Source: Phycisphaerae bacterium
Lineage (GTDB): Bacteria; Planctomycetota; Phycisphaerae; Sedimentisphaerales; Anaerobacaceae
Length of the DNA stretch: 64,000 nt
Reading direction: 5' to 3'
NCBI GenBank assembly: GCA_030601845.1
Contig: JAUWAY010000007.1
Coordinates: 18,353-82,352 of the forward strand
Under the pieces are notes generated by a model that was given only the letters and a program-made list of their open reading frames with translations, was not told where the DNA came from and ran no database searches. Within the stretch, counting starts at the first letter, position 1, and every line of letters begins with the position of its first letter. Positions 1-7,146 of this stretch are shown here, piece after piece. Position numbers and translations under genes: made by a program.

Positions 1-2
1 AT

Positions 3-1289
3 TTCAGGAACACGCCTATTGAGGATGTGATAAGAATAATGGCTGACCAGGCGGACGTGGACATTGTCAAAAGCCCCAAGGTGGTCGGCGATGTAACCGC
101 TACGCTTACAAACGTGCCGTTGGAAGAAGCACTGAACAACATCCTCGCAGCGCACGGTTACGGCTACACCGCAACCAAGAATATGATCAGGATAGCACCG
201 ATTGAGGAAATTACCGCCGTATCCGAAAGGATTGACCACAAAATTTACACAATTACTTACGCAGATGTTAAAGAAGTCGAAGCGGCTTTGAACAAATTTA
301 TATCGAAGGCTGGTGTGGTATCCTCCAACCCGGGTACCAGCAATATAATCGTTACCGATACGGAAAGCAAAATTAAGAAGATAACGGAATTCATTGAGGT
401 AATTGACCGCATCACACCCCAAGTCCTTGTCGAGGCCAGAATCTATGATATATCCAGCACCGACGAATTCGATTTGGGTGTCGAATGGTCCCTTGGCAGT
501 AATACAAACTATGGTACGGGTGGACCTGGGAGCGTAGGTACTAACCCTACCGACAGAACCGAACCCTTTATTACCGGCACATTTGGCTCGGGAATCAATA
601 AGGCTGAAACTACTACGGGGTTGATTCGGTTTGGGATTTTAAACTCCAGCATCGATATAGATGCGCTGATATCAGCAGAGCAGGAGAAAGTTTGTGCCAA
701 ACTTCTTGCCAGTCCGAGAGTTTTGGTCCTTGATAACGAAACGGCCACCTTCGAGATTATTGAGGAACGTCCATATCAGGAGCTTACGCAGGCAATGGGC
801 GGTGGTAATATCGGAACAACCCAGTTTAAAGAAATCGGCATCAAGCTCGAGGTTACACCACATATAGCACGCGATGGGATGGTACGACTGCACCTGCAGC
901 CGGAATTCAGCACTGTGATTGGCACGGTTTCGCTTCCACTGCCGGGCACGACTCAAACAGGTCCTCAGCCGATCGTGGCCACGCGTAAGACGGACACAAA
1001 GGTGTTGGTACACGATGGGCAAACTGTGGTACTGGCTGGCTTGCGTAAGAAAAATGTCGAGCAAGAATGGAGTAAGGTCCCACTTCTTGGTGATATGCCG
1101 CTTCTTGGTATATTATTCAAATTTGAGGGCGAAAAGACCGTCAACAGCGAATTGGTTGTTTTCGTAACGCCCACGATTGTCATAGAGCCCGCAATGACTG
1201 GATCTGAGAAGTGGTACTTTGAAGCGACCGAGACAGAAATGTGTCCCCCCGAATGTCCTCCGACAAAAATCGATCCCTGCTTTGAGTAG
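3..1289 (+). CDS. Type II/IV secretion secretin (GspD/PilQ family), 5' truncated by window edge
   Basis: Outer-membrane secretin that forms the gated ring for type II secretion or type IV pili. The frame is open from the first complete codon at base 3, so the true start lies upstream; GTG at 27 is internal. An N0/STN-like segment (IEDVIRIMADQADVDIV) comes first, then a secretin-N (NHN) domain with the phrase GTSNIIVTDTESKI. The C-terminal secretin core follows: ASPRVLVLDNETATFEI, DGQTVVLAGL and the hallmark VPLLGDMPLLGILFK. The stop at 1287-1289 is followed by a strong terminator, so this is the last gene of its operon. The pseudopilin-like genes at 50.4 and 59-61 kb could be partners, but nothing links them directly. 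Type II versus type IV pilus cannot be decided from this fragment. Confidence 0.93.
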   Translation, partial: FRNTPIEDVIRIMADQADVDIVKSPKVVGDVTATLTNVPLEEALNNILAAHGYGYTATKNMIRIAPIEEITAVSERIDHKIYTITYADVKEVEAALNKFISKAGVVSSNPGTSNIIVTDTESKIKKITEFIEVIDRITPQVLVEARIYDISSTDEFDLGVEWSLGSNTNYGTGGPGSVGTNPTDRTEPFITGTFGSGINKAETTTGLIRFGILNSSIDIDALISAEQEKVCAKLLASPRVLVLDNETATFEIIEERPYQELTQAMGGGNIGTTQFKEIGIKLEVTPHIARDGMVRLHLQPEFSTVIGTVSLPLPGTTQTGPQPIVATRKTDTKVLVHDGQTVVLAGLRKKNVEQEWSKVPLLGDMPLLGILFKFEGEKTVNSELVVFVTPTIVIEPAMTGSEKWYFEATETEMCPPECPPTKIDPCFE

Positions 1290-1311
1290 CTCCGGCAATT
1301 TTGACACTATT

Positions 1312-1350
1312 ACGGCTGCCCGGGTAATATAGCCCGCGCAGCCGTTTTTT
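1312..1350 (+). terminator. Rho-independent terminator after secretin gene
   Basis: ACGGCTGC (1312-1319) pairs with GCAGCCGT (1338-1345). The stem is extended inward by CGGG/CCCG, and a run of six T follows directly. It sits 23 bp after the secretin stop codon. Confidence 0.85.
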
Positions 1351-1494
1351 AAAACATCTCTCCCAAGCCCAGTCCCTAACCGATCAAGTTCAAACACCTT
1401 GAAGTAACCGAGTTTAGCAGGCCAGAGCCCGTCACGACCAAGGCTGAAAAAGCCGCTGAAGAAGAATAACCACAGAAGATTCGGTGTAGAAACT

Positions 1495-1635
1495 GGTTTG
1501 TTGTTGTCGAAGCTGGTATCGAAGCTGGAAGCTGGAGGCTTGATGCTGGAAAAGAAAGATAATACGAGCTTCGAGCTTCGATACCGAGCATCGATACAAG
1601 CATCGACACCATTAAACGAGCATCGACAACCTTAA
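1495..1635. repeat. Degenerate word-repeat array (cgaagctgg / catcgata words)
   Basis: The gap between the secretin terminator and the mscS remnant holds short near-repeats of GAAGCTGG, GAGCTTCGA, GAGCATCGA and CATCGACA in both orientations. There is no fixed period and no ORF with coding character. The style matches the array at 5140-5300. Bases 1351-1494 show nothing recognisable. Confidence 0.6.
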
Positions 1636-1643
1636 ACGGGGTG

Positions 1644-1745
1644 TTACTCTTTTTTCAGGTAAAGCGTCTGGCTGGGGAAGGCAAACTCGATTTGCTCGGC
1701 CTCGAATCGCTTCATAATCTCCAGGTTGGCCCCCTTATTAACCTG
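1644..1745 (-). pseudogene. Fragment of a second mscS allele (last 34 codons)
   Basis: Translated on the minus strand, this stretch reads NLEIMKRFEAEQIEFAFPSQ then TLYLKKE and a stop. The intact gene at 3138-4280 ends with the same peptide but ADK for AEQ and YVKKD for YLKKE. By eye the two are about 80% identical in DNA, with many silent differences, so this is a diverged allele rather than a fresh duplication. Similarity stops abruptly at CCTG (1742-1745), where the promoter segment of the first TA module begins. Confidence 0.8.
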
Positions 1746-1763
1746 ACGGCATAAAATAAATCC

Positions 1764-1793
1764 TTGCAAATGTATGTCTATATGAGGTATAAT
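1764..1793 (+). promoter_or_regulatory. Sigma-70-like promoter of TA module 1, start codon at predicted TSS
   Basis: TTGCAA (1764-1769) and TATAAT (1788-1793) are separated by 18 bp. The ATG of the PIN gene is at 1800, where transcription would be expected to start, so the message is probably leaderless. The same segment (1745-1802) recurs at 2551-2609 in front of TA module 2. Confidence 0.7.
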
Positions 1794-1799
1794 AAGATT

Positions 1800-2276
1800 A
1801 TGAAAGAGACAGTATATATTGAAACGAGCGTCATAAGTTATTACACATCGAAACTAAGTCGTGACCTTATTATTGTGGGGCGACAGGAGATTACAGGAGA
1901 AAAATGGCCGAAGATTGAGGAAGTATTTGATAGATATATATCAGCGTTGGTTATTCAAGAAGCTGAACAGGGTGATACTATCGCAGCACAACAAAGATTA
2001 AAGGTGGTTGAAAGTATACCCATTTTAGAAATAACCGAAAATGCTGAAAAATTAGCAGGAAAATTAGTATCAGAGAAGATAATCCGAAAAAAAAATATTG
2101 AGGATGCCCTTCATATAGCAATCGCATCAGTAAATGGAATTGATTATCTTCTAACATGGAATTTTACTCATATTAACAATGCGCAAATGAAAATAAAAAT
2201 CACAACAGTTGTTGAAAATCAGGGTTATCAATGCCCGGTTATATGCTCACCGGAAGAATTGTTAGGAGAGGAATAA
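1800..2276 (+). CDS. PIN-domain toxin (VapC-like RNase)
   Basis: Predicted PIN-fold endoribonuclease of 158 residues. The N-terminus has the acidic metal-binding motif (VYIETSVISYY). A central glutamate is in LVIQEAEQGD, and the later acidic patch is EDALHIAIASVNGIDYLLTWN followed by FTHI, as in the DALHIA/TWNF branch of PIN proteins. The ATG at 1800 is preferred over the TTG at 1764 because 1764 lies in the -35 box. There is no Shine-Dalgarno site, in keeping with a leaderless transcript. The stop overlaps the next start (TAATG). The toxin comes before its partner, the reverse of classical vapBC. The module is flanked by copies of the mscS 3' end, which suggests horizontal arrival. Confidence 0.82.
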   Translation: MKETVYIETSVISYYTSKLSRDLIIVGRQEITGEKWPKIEEVFDRYISALVIQEAEQGDTIAAQQRLKVVESIPILEITENAEKLAGKLVSEKIIRKKNIEDALHIAIASVNGIDYLLTWNFTHINNAQMKIKITTVVENQGYQCPVICSPEELLGEE

Positions 2277-2449
2277 TGTTGGACCCAATTGTAGAAGAAG
2301 TAAGAGAAGCGAGAAGAAAACATGCAGAAAAATTTAATTACGACTTACATTTAATATGTAAAGATTTAAAAGAGAAAGAGAAAAAATATAGTCATTCCCT
2401 CAAATCATTACCACCTAAATACATAATGAGAACTACCGGCAGCCGGTAG
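2276..2449 (+). CDS. Small partner of the PIN toxin (putative antitoxin)
   Basis: A 57-residue charged helical protein starting at the ATG that overlaps the PIN stop codon by one base. RBS-like AGGAG lies in the end of the PIN gene. The core (LDPIVEEVREARRKHAEKFN then YDLHLICKDLKEKEKKY) resembles short ORFs I associate with this PIN subtype; no DNA-binding fold can be named. The last codons (GSR and stop TAG at 2447-2449) lie inside the mscS-associated repeat that starts at 2440, so the tail of the protein is supplied by the insertion junction. The antitoxin role is inferred from position and size. Confidence 0.65.
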   Translation: MLDPIVEEVREARRKHAEKFNYDLHLICKDLKEKEKKYSHSLKSLPPKYIMRTTGSR

Positions 2450-2545
2450 GATGGGCAGAGATTATCTGCCCATGCGGATAATTTGTTACAGCGAGACGAT
2501 ACTCTATTCCTTCTTTACGTAAAGTGTCTGGCTGGGGAAGGCAAA
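2440..2545. repeat. Repeat copy B: mscS 3' end plus its downstream hairpin
   Basis: Nearly identical to 3076-3178, which spans the end of the intact mscS and its downstream DNA. It contains the hairpin ATGGGCAGA (2451-2459)/TCTGCCCAT (2465-2473). On the minus strand it contains the last mscS codons, FAFPSQTLYVKKE and a stop. Similarity ends at about 2545; the promoter segment of TA module 2 starts at 2551. Confidence 0.85.
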
Positions 2546-2569
2546 TGTTAGACGGCATAAAATAAAACC

Positions 2570-2599
2570 TTGCAAATGTATGTCTAAATGAAGTATAAT
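2570..2599 (+). promoter_or_regulatory. Promoter of TA module 2, duplicate of promoter 1
   Basis: TTGCAA (2570-2575), an 18-bp spacer and TATAAT (2594-2599), with ATG at 2607. The 59-bp segment 2551-2609 differs from 1745-1802 at only about four positions plus a one-base gap, although the genes behind the two are unrelated. Confidence 0.7.
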
Positions 2600-2606
2600 T
2601 AAGATT

Positions 2607-2792
2607 ATGACAAGCAAAGAGATAGCCATAAAGAGTATTGAGCAGCTTCCGGAAGATGTTACTTGGGAAGATATACAGGAACGGATCAACTTCATTGTTG
2701 CTGTGCGCAAAGGTCTACGGGAACTTGACGCAGGCAAGGGCATTGCTCACGATAGGGTCAAGGAGGAATTTGCTGAATGGCTTACAAAGTGA
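2607..2792 (+). CDS. Antitoxin of a ParE/RelE-type module
   Basis: A 61-residue acidic protein (KSIEQLPEDVTWEDIQERIN, ending VKEEFAEWLTK) typical of small antitoxins paired with ParE/RelE toxins: an N-terminal helical segment, then an acidic tail with a buried HDRVKEEF motif. Its 3' end overlaps the toxin start at 2777 by 16 bp, so translation is likely coupled. The ATG is directly downstream of the duplicated promoter and lacks a Shine-Dalgarno site. Expected role: bind and neutralise the neighbouring toxin and repress the shared promoter. Confidence 0.75.
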   Translation: MTSKEIAIKSIEQLPEDVTWEDIQERINFIVAVRKGLRELDAGKGIAHDRVKEEFAEWLTK

Positions 2793-3071
2793 TTTGGTCT
2801 TCGTTAGCCATCCGTGACCTTAGAGAGCTCGCATCCTATATTGCAGAATTCCGTTCCACAGCAGCAAAACGATTTGCTCAGAGCGTTTTTGAGAGCGTGG
2901 AGCATTTAGCTGATTTTCCCAAGTCTGGCCGTGTTGTGCCGGAGCTGGAAGACCCGAGGAAGAGAAGTTATCCGCAAGCCCTGTAGAATAGTCTACAGGG
3001 TAAAGAGCAAAGAGCATTGCGTTGAGATAGTAAGAGTCTGGCATGCGGCCAGAGGCATACCCGAGATCTAA
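2777..3071 (+). pseudogene. ParE-family toxin, frameshifted
   Basis: The first 62 residues read as a ParE toxin (VIWSSLAIRDLRELASYIAE, then FPKSGRVVPELEDP). The frame then runs into a premature stop at 2984-2986. One frame over, from about 2961, the missing C-terminus is intact (EVIRKPCRIVYRVKSKEHC, then VEIVRVWHAARGIPEI and stop TAA at 3069-3071). One extra A around 2957-2963 explains this. It is either a real inactivating mutation or a sequencing error in an A/G run. With one base removed the protein would be about 97 residues, the usual family size. Confidence 0.8.
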
Positions 3072-3075
3072 AATA

Positions 3076-3178
3076 CAGCCGGTAGGATGGGCAGATTATC
3101 TGCCCATGCGGAGAATTTGTTACAGCGAGACGATACTCTAGTCTTTCTTTACGTAAAGCGTCTGGCTGGGGAAGGCGA
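3076..3178. repeat. Repeat copy C: end of intact mscS and downstream hairpin
   Basis: The resident version of the repeat seen at 2440-2545. Hairpin arms are ATGGGCAGA (3087-3095) and TCTGCCCAT (3099-3107). It lies just after the mscS stop on the minus strand and 4 bp after the parE stop on the plus strand. No T-run follows on either strand, so it may be a site or an mRNA-stabilising hairpin rather than a terminator. Confidence 0.8.
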
Positions 3179-4280
3179 ACTCGATTTTGTCGGCCTCGAA
3201 CCGCTTCATAATCTCTAAGTTGACTCGCTCATTGACCTGGTGATAGAGCCAGTAATCAGCAGGCTTTACCCAATAGCTGACATAAATATTCAACGACCAA
3301 TCATTAAAGTCGCTGAAATACACTCTGGGCAGCTTTTCAGGGTCGGTATTTACCTCAGGGACACTGGCAAGAATCTCTTTTATAATCTCGACCGCCCGCT
3401 TTGCCTTTGTATGGCCCGAATCATAAGTTATGGTGATATTGGATGTCCGGCGGATGAATTGCCGCCTGCCCACGTTTTCCACAATCGAATTTGTGATAAC
3501 GCTGTTGGGTACGGTTACAAGATGGCCCTGCAGTGTGCGTATCCGCGTGCTTCTAAAGCCGACTTCCTCGACCGGCCCAAGATGCCCACCGATTCGCACA
3601 AGTTCATCGATTTGAAAAGGCCTGTCTGCAAAAATTGTTATCGAGCCGAAGAAATTGGCTATCGTGTCCTTGGCCGCAAGAGCAATCGCAATACCACCCA
3701 CGCCGGCACTTAGCAGTATCGTCTTGATTTGGCCCGCCCCAAGGATAGTTTCAGCGATGAAAAGCGCCGCGATAATAGCGATGGTTACACGCAGCGACTT
3801 GCGTATTACCGGCACAAGCATATCATCCAGCTTTGTTGCCGTCTTGGCCGCCCAGCGGCTCAGATAATATTCAATTACATCCACCAGCCGGAAAAGACCA
3901 TACGCAAAGGCAATCGCTCCAACACTTTTAGCTATCTTTATCCAGCCTGTTCCAATAGCTGTCCGGATGCCCTCATCGTCGTCGAAATACAAAAACAGCT
4001 TGCATGCAAACAGCCCAAATGCGAATATCGCCACATAGATCGGCTTACTGAGGCATTTCAGAAACAATGTTACAATACTGACGCCTTTTTTTTCTTCTCT
4101 GCGCCGGGCATACGACTCAATGGCGTACTGCACGATTCGCCCTGCCGCCATTGCCGCCAGCACCACCAGCAAAACCAGCCCAAAGCGCCAGATTGCATTG
4201 CCTTTGATAATTTCATAATTGATGGTCTTTGACCACCAATCACCCGAAGCTATTATTTTTGTTAATGCCGACTCCGTCAT
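3138..4280 (-). CDS. mscS: Small-conductance mechanosensitive channel, MscS family
   Basis: Inner-membrane channel of 380 residues that opens under membrane tension to release osmolytes. Hydrophobic segments lie at about residues 33-50, 72-97, 115-133 and 163-182. The pore-lining TM3 is at about 186-212, with the small-residue pattern LSAGVGGIAIALAAKDTIAN. The beta-domain motif ADRPFQIDELVRIGGHLGPV follows, then VEEVGFRSTRIRTLQGHLVT with VPNS. The C-terminal alpha/beta domain ends FAFPSQTLYVKKD. It is longer than E. coli MscS (286 residues) because of extra N-terminal helices. Its 3' end is the place where the TA modules have accumulated. Confidence 0.93.
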   Translation of the reverse strand: MTESALTKIIASGDWWSKTINYEIIKGNAIWRFGLVLLVVLAAMAAGRIVQYAIESYARRREEKKGVSIVTLFLKCLSKPIYVAIFAFGLFACKLFLYFDDDEGIRTAIGTGWIKIAKSVGAIAFAYGLFRLVDVIEYYLSRWAAKTATKLDDMLVPVIRKSLRVTIAIIAALFIAETILGAGQIKTILLSAGVGGIAIALAAKDTIANFFGSITIFADRPFQIDELVRIGGHLGPVEEVGFRSTRIRTLQGHLVTVPNSVITNSIVENVGRRQFIRRTSNITITYDSGHTKAKRAVEIIKEILASVPEVNTDPEKLPRVYFSDFNDWSLNIYVSYWVKPADYWLYHQVNERVNLEIMKRFEADKIEFAFPSQTLYVKKD

Positions 4281-4521
4281 ATCTTATCTCCCTGATTAAC
4301 TTTCGTATCTTATGTTGAGCTTTTCGCTTTAATAATTGATTATCAATAGTCAATAGTAAATAGTCAATAATCAATTTCGCCGGCCTTTCCACCAAAACAA
4401 CCATTTTTTATGCGAGTTTTGCTTTACACACAACAAAAACTGTGCGAAAATGCTTTGTCGGTGGAGGTGAATCGGGTTTTAAGAGCAGCAGAATCTCTGA
4501 GGTTTTTGTTGAAGTGTTGTT

Positions 4522-4845
4522 ATGATGAAACGCTCAACGTTGAATTTCATTGTTGATTTGGTTAGTTTTATTGACCTGCTGGGTTTGGTTTTTACCGGTT
4601 TTATTATGAAGTATATTCTGCCGCCCGGCACCGGCGGTCTTGGCCGACAGCTGCGTGGCGGCCACGGCAGAGAGCATATAGAAGAGTTATGGTCAATGAC
4701 CCGCCACGAATGGGGTAGTATCCACTTTTACCTGGCATTTCTGTTTGTGATTCTGATGGTGGTGCATATCATTCTGCACTGGAGCTGGATTAAAAATTAT
4801 TTCAAATTGCTGCCTGGCTTTTCGCGAAAAACGACCAGCCATTAA
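4522..4845 (+). CDS. DUF4405 membrane protein
   Basis: A 107-residue protein with two transmembrane helices (about residues 9-31 and 69-92) and the DUF4405 signature WGSIHFYLAFLF followed by HIILHWSWIK. The conserved histidines in the helices recall the haem-binding helices of small b-type cytochromes, but a haem role is not shown. Between the helices is a Gly-rich loop (PPGTGGLGRQLRGGHGREH). Two ATGs are tandem at the start. It is divergent from mscS; the 241-bp gap contains AT-rich repeats of the word aatagtcaat at about 4340-4375. Confidence 0.8.
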   Translation: MMKRSTLNFIVDLVSFIDLLGLVFTGFIMKYILPPGTGGLGRQLRGGHGREHIEELWSMTRHEWGSIHFYLAFLFVILMVVHIILHWSWIKNYFKLLPGFSRKTTSH

Positions 4846-4970
4846 GTCAATGATTTTTGCGTAGATTAACAAGATTGAGAACTGAGATTTTTTAAATTTT
4901 AAAAATTGGGGGGAAAATTAGGTTTTTTTCGTTTTTTTTTCGTGGGGATGTTAGTTTTTGGGCTAAAAAT

Positions 4971-5002
4971 GGGGGTAGGGGGGTTGGGTTGCAGGGGTTG
5001 GG
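4971..5002 (+). other. G-quadruplex motif
   Basis: Five G-tracts of 3-6 bases are separated by loops of 2-5 bases (TA, TT, TTGCA, TT). It lies in the purine-skewed gap after the DUF4405 gene, 126 bp past its stop. No coding sequence is supported between 4846 and 5649. Confidence 0.6.
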
Positions 5003-5053
5003 CAAAATAGGCAAGAAAAAAGTGGTGAAAAGTAGCGAAAAGTAGAGAAAAAA

Positions 5054-5095
5054 TGCGAAAAGTTGCGACAAAATTGCGAAAAGTTGCGACAAAAT
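5054..5095. repeat. 21-bp tandem repeat, two exact copies plus a partial third
   Basis: The unit TGCGAAAAGTTGCGACAAAA plus T occurs at 5054-5074 and 5075-5095, and the third copy decays after TGCGAAAAA. Degenerate relatives (GTAGCGAAAA, GTAGAGAAAA) precede it. Confidence 0.8.
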
Positions 5096-5139
5096 TGCGA
5101 AAAATGGGTACGTTTTGTGTAAAAATTGCAAAAAATGAA

Positions 5140-5300
5140 CACAGACTCAAGACCCAAGACCCAAGACTCAAGACTGACGACAGAGGACCGATTCTCGATA
5201 CCCGATTCCCGATGCTGGATTCTCGATGTCCGATGCCAGATGCCCGATTCCCGATTCTCGATGCCCGATGCCCGATACTCGATTCTGGATGCTTGATGCT
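5140..5300. repeat. Degenerate word-repeat array (gacccaagac and gattcccgatgc words)
   Basis: About 40 bp of gacccaagac/gactcaagac words are followed by about 110 bp of variants of GATTCCCGATGC, GATTCTCGATGC and GATGCTGGAT. Period varies around 6-12 bp. The apparent ORF through it has peptide repeats only because the DNA repeats. It continues into TTCGCTAAAGC/TTCGCCAAGGC words (5301-5360) and a short ATTAACCGCAAAGGACG stretch (5369-5385) that also occurs upstream of recA. Confidence 0.75.
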
Positions 5301-5649
5301 GGATACTTCCGCCTTCGCTAAAGCTTCCGTCTTCGCTATCCTTCTTCGCCAAGGCTATGAAGGAAAATTAACCGCAAAGGACGTGAAAATGGGATGGCTG
5401 GGGGATACAGAAAAAAAGGCAATATGGGAGTTTTTTCTTGACAAATGAGATTTGATGACGCAAAATAGTTATAATCTTGATGCCCGGACGGCAAAAGGAG
5501 GCGGAGATAGGGAGGTTTCCCAAGCGCAGTGCAAGTTCGAGCTTCAAGAGGTATGCGCGGACATTGAGGTCTGATTACAGTTGCAGGTGCTGCGGGATAG
5601 AGCACTTAGGCAGGTTAGGTGTTTTTAGATAATCATAGAGGAGGACGTG

Positions 5650-6937
5650 ATGAAAGGTATGATTCTTTCGGGGGTGGTTTGTGCATTTCTGTTTGCCACT
5701 TCTGCTTTCGGCGTGCCAGAGACAGAAATCGAGTATGTGACCAGCGAGCTGCCTTCAGGACGGTGGCAGTACACCTACGAGGTTATCAGTTTGAGCTTGC
5801 CTGTGGCAGTTGAGGAATTTACTATCTGGTTTGATTTCGCCCTTTATGATAATCTTGCCATTGAGACGCTGGAGCCATTAGCTTCTCAGTGGGACGAGAT
5901 AGTCGTTCAGCCGGAACATCAACGTAAACAGTACCTGGGTGACCTACCAGGTGATCGAATGTCTCGGCGAACAGTTCAAGGTCTATCGCGGTGGCGGTAC
6001 TCTGGCGAAAGACAGCACGTCGCAGGTAATTAACATTGGTGCGACGGTAGTCCCAGCGAACTGCCTGGCGTATGTCACGGCAGACAGTGACTCATCGAGC
6101 CGGACCTATTACCATGAGTCGATGCTGACGGCGCGCGTGAGCAGCCCGACGCAGGTAACAATCGAGCGCACATCAGCTACCGCAGCGTCACCGCAGTTCA
6201 GATGGATTGTCGTCGAGTTTGACCCGAGCAAGATCGGCAGCATCCAGCATGGCTCTGTATCGGTCAGCAATAACACTTCCACCTCGCCGAAGACGGTAGC
6301 GATCAGCACCATTGACCCGAGTAGCTCGCTCCTGATCTTCCAGTCGCGCCCGGGAGCGAGTACCATAAATGAGACGGCTGTGGCTGGCAATATCAGCTCC
6401 CCGACGCAGATCAAGTTCTATAAGTACAAGACGAATGGTTATGCGGATGTCGAGTGGTATGTGATTGACTTCGGCTACGGTTCAGCCCAGCGCGGTATGC
6501 TCGATAAAACTTCGTATACCGATCCCACGTGGGGCCGCGCGGACGCGACGCTGTCGCCCTCGGTGTATACAAAAAGGATGACAATGTTCTTCCACAGCCT
6601 GGCCTGCGACCAGACCAATGACTATATTCCGCGTTCATTAACGACAGCGGAGCTGGCCTCAACCTCTCACCTGATCATCCGTCGATATCACATCAAAAAC
6701 TACAGCAACATCGAATGGCAGGTGCTCGAGTTCCCATATACCCCCCCCACTCTGGCCGCAGATCTGAACAAAGACGGCCGCGTTGACCTGCTTGACTTTG
6801 CAATCCTTGGCGGCCAATGGCAACAAGCGCCTTCTGAGCCGTCTGCGGACATTGCCCCGCTCGGCGGCGACAGTGTTGTCAATTTCTTCGACCTGGGCGT
6901 AATGACCCAACATTGGCTTGGAAACATCACACCTTAA
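5650..6937 (+). pseudogene. Secreted dockerin-type repeat protein, interrupted by frame change or fusion
   Basis: RBS aggagg (5639-5644) precedes ATG 5650. The first frame encodes a signal peptide (GMILSGVVCAFLFATSAFG) and a domain reading FTIWFDFALYDNLAIETL, then drifts out of coding style before a stop at 6033. The second frame (usable from GTG 5939; coding-like from about 5912) has three related units of about 85 residues ending WIVVEF, WYVIDF and WQVLEF. It finishes with a type I dockerin pair (LAADLNKDGRVDLLDFAILG, then VNFFDLGVMTQHWL) and stops at 6937. The second part has no export signal of its own. A +1 frame shift between about 5888 and 5936, or a deletion that fused two genes, would explain this. 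Confidence 0.6.
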
Positions 6938-7114
6938 GCTCGTCAGAATCGAATGTTGCATTGATCGGGGTATTCGGCTCTAATATAGTTATCCAAATTT
7001 CTTCATGGACTTTCGACTAAGCGATGCTTTTTTAAGCTGCTATGGTGGGTGTGGCGGCCTCGATGACTTAATATATATTTTAGTAAGATATACTGCCTAC
7101 CCCCCTATTTTTCC

Positions 7115-7124
7115 GGGTATACCC
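7115..7124. promoter_or_regulatory. Palindrome GGGTATACCC within C-rich tract (candidate operator)
   Basis: A perfect 10-bp palindrome in the 209-bp gap between two converging genes, flanked by two C-tracts. No promoter or regulator can be assigned. The rest of 6938-7146 shows nothing recognisable. Confidence 0.25.
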
Positions 7125-7146
7125 CCTCTGACAGCAAACATTTAAT

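Noticed and set aside
2451..2473. Rho-independent terminator (ATGGGCAGA/TCTGCCCAT)
   Set aside because: No T-run follows on either strand in either copy, so only a hairpin is claimed.
1644..3178. Integron gene-cassette array
   Set aside because: Copies are mscS coding tails and lack attC-type R/L boxes; each cassette has its own promoter; no integron integrase is in view.
5053..5448. 131-residue ORF with repeated RFPMLDSRCPMPDARF-like peptide
   Set aside because: The peptide repeats only mirror the DNA word repeats; no RBS, mixed codon use, and the opposite strand gives similar pseudo-repeats.
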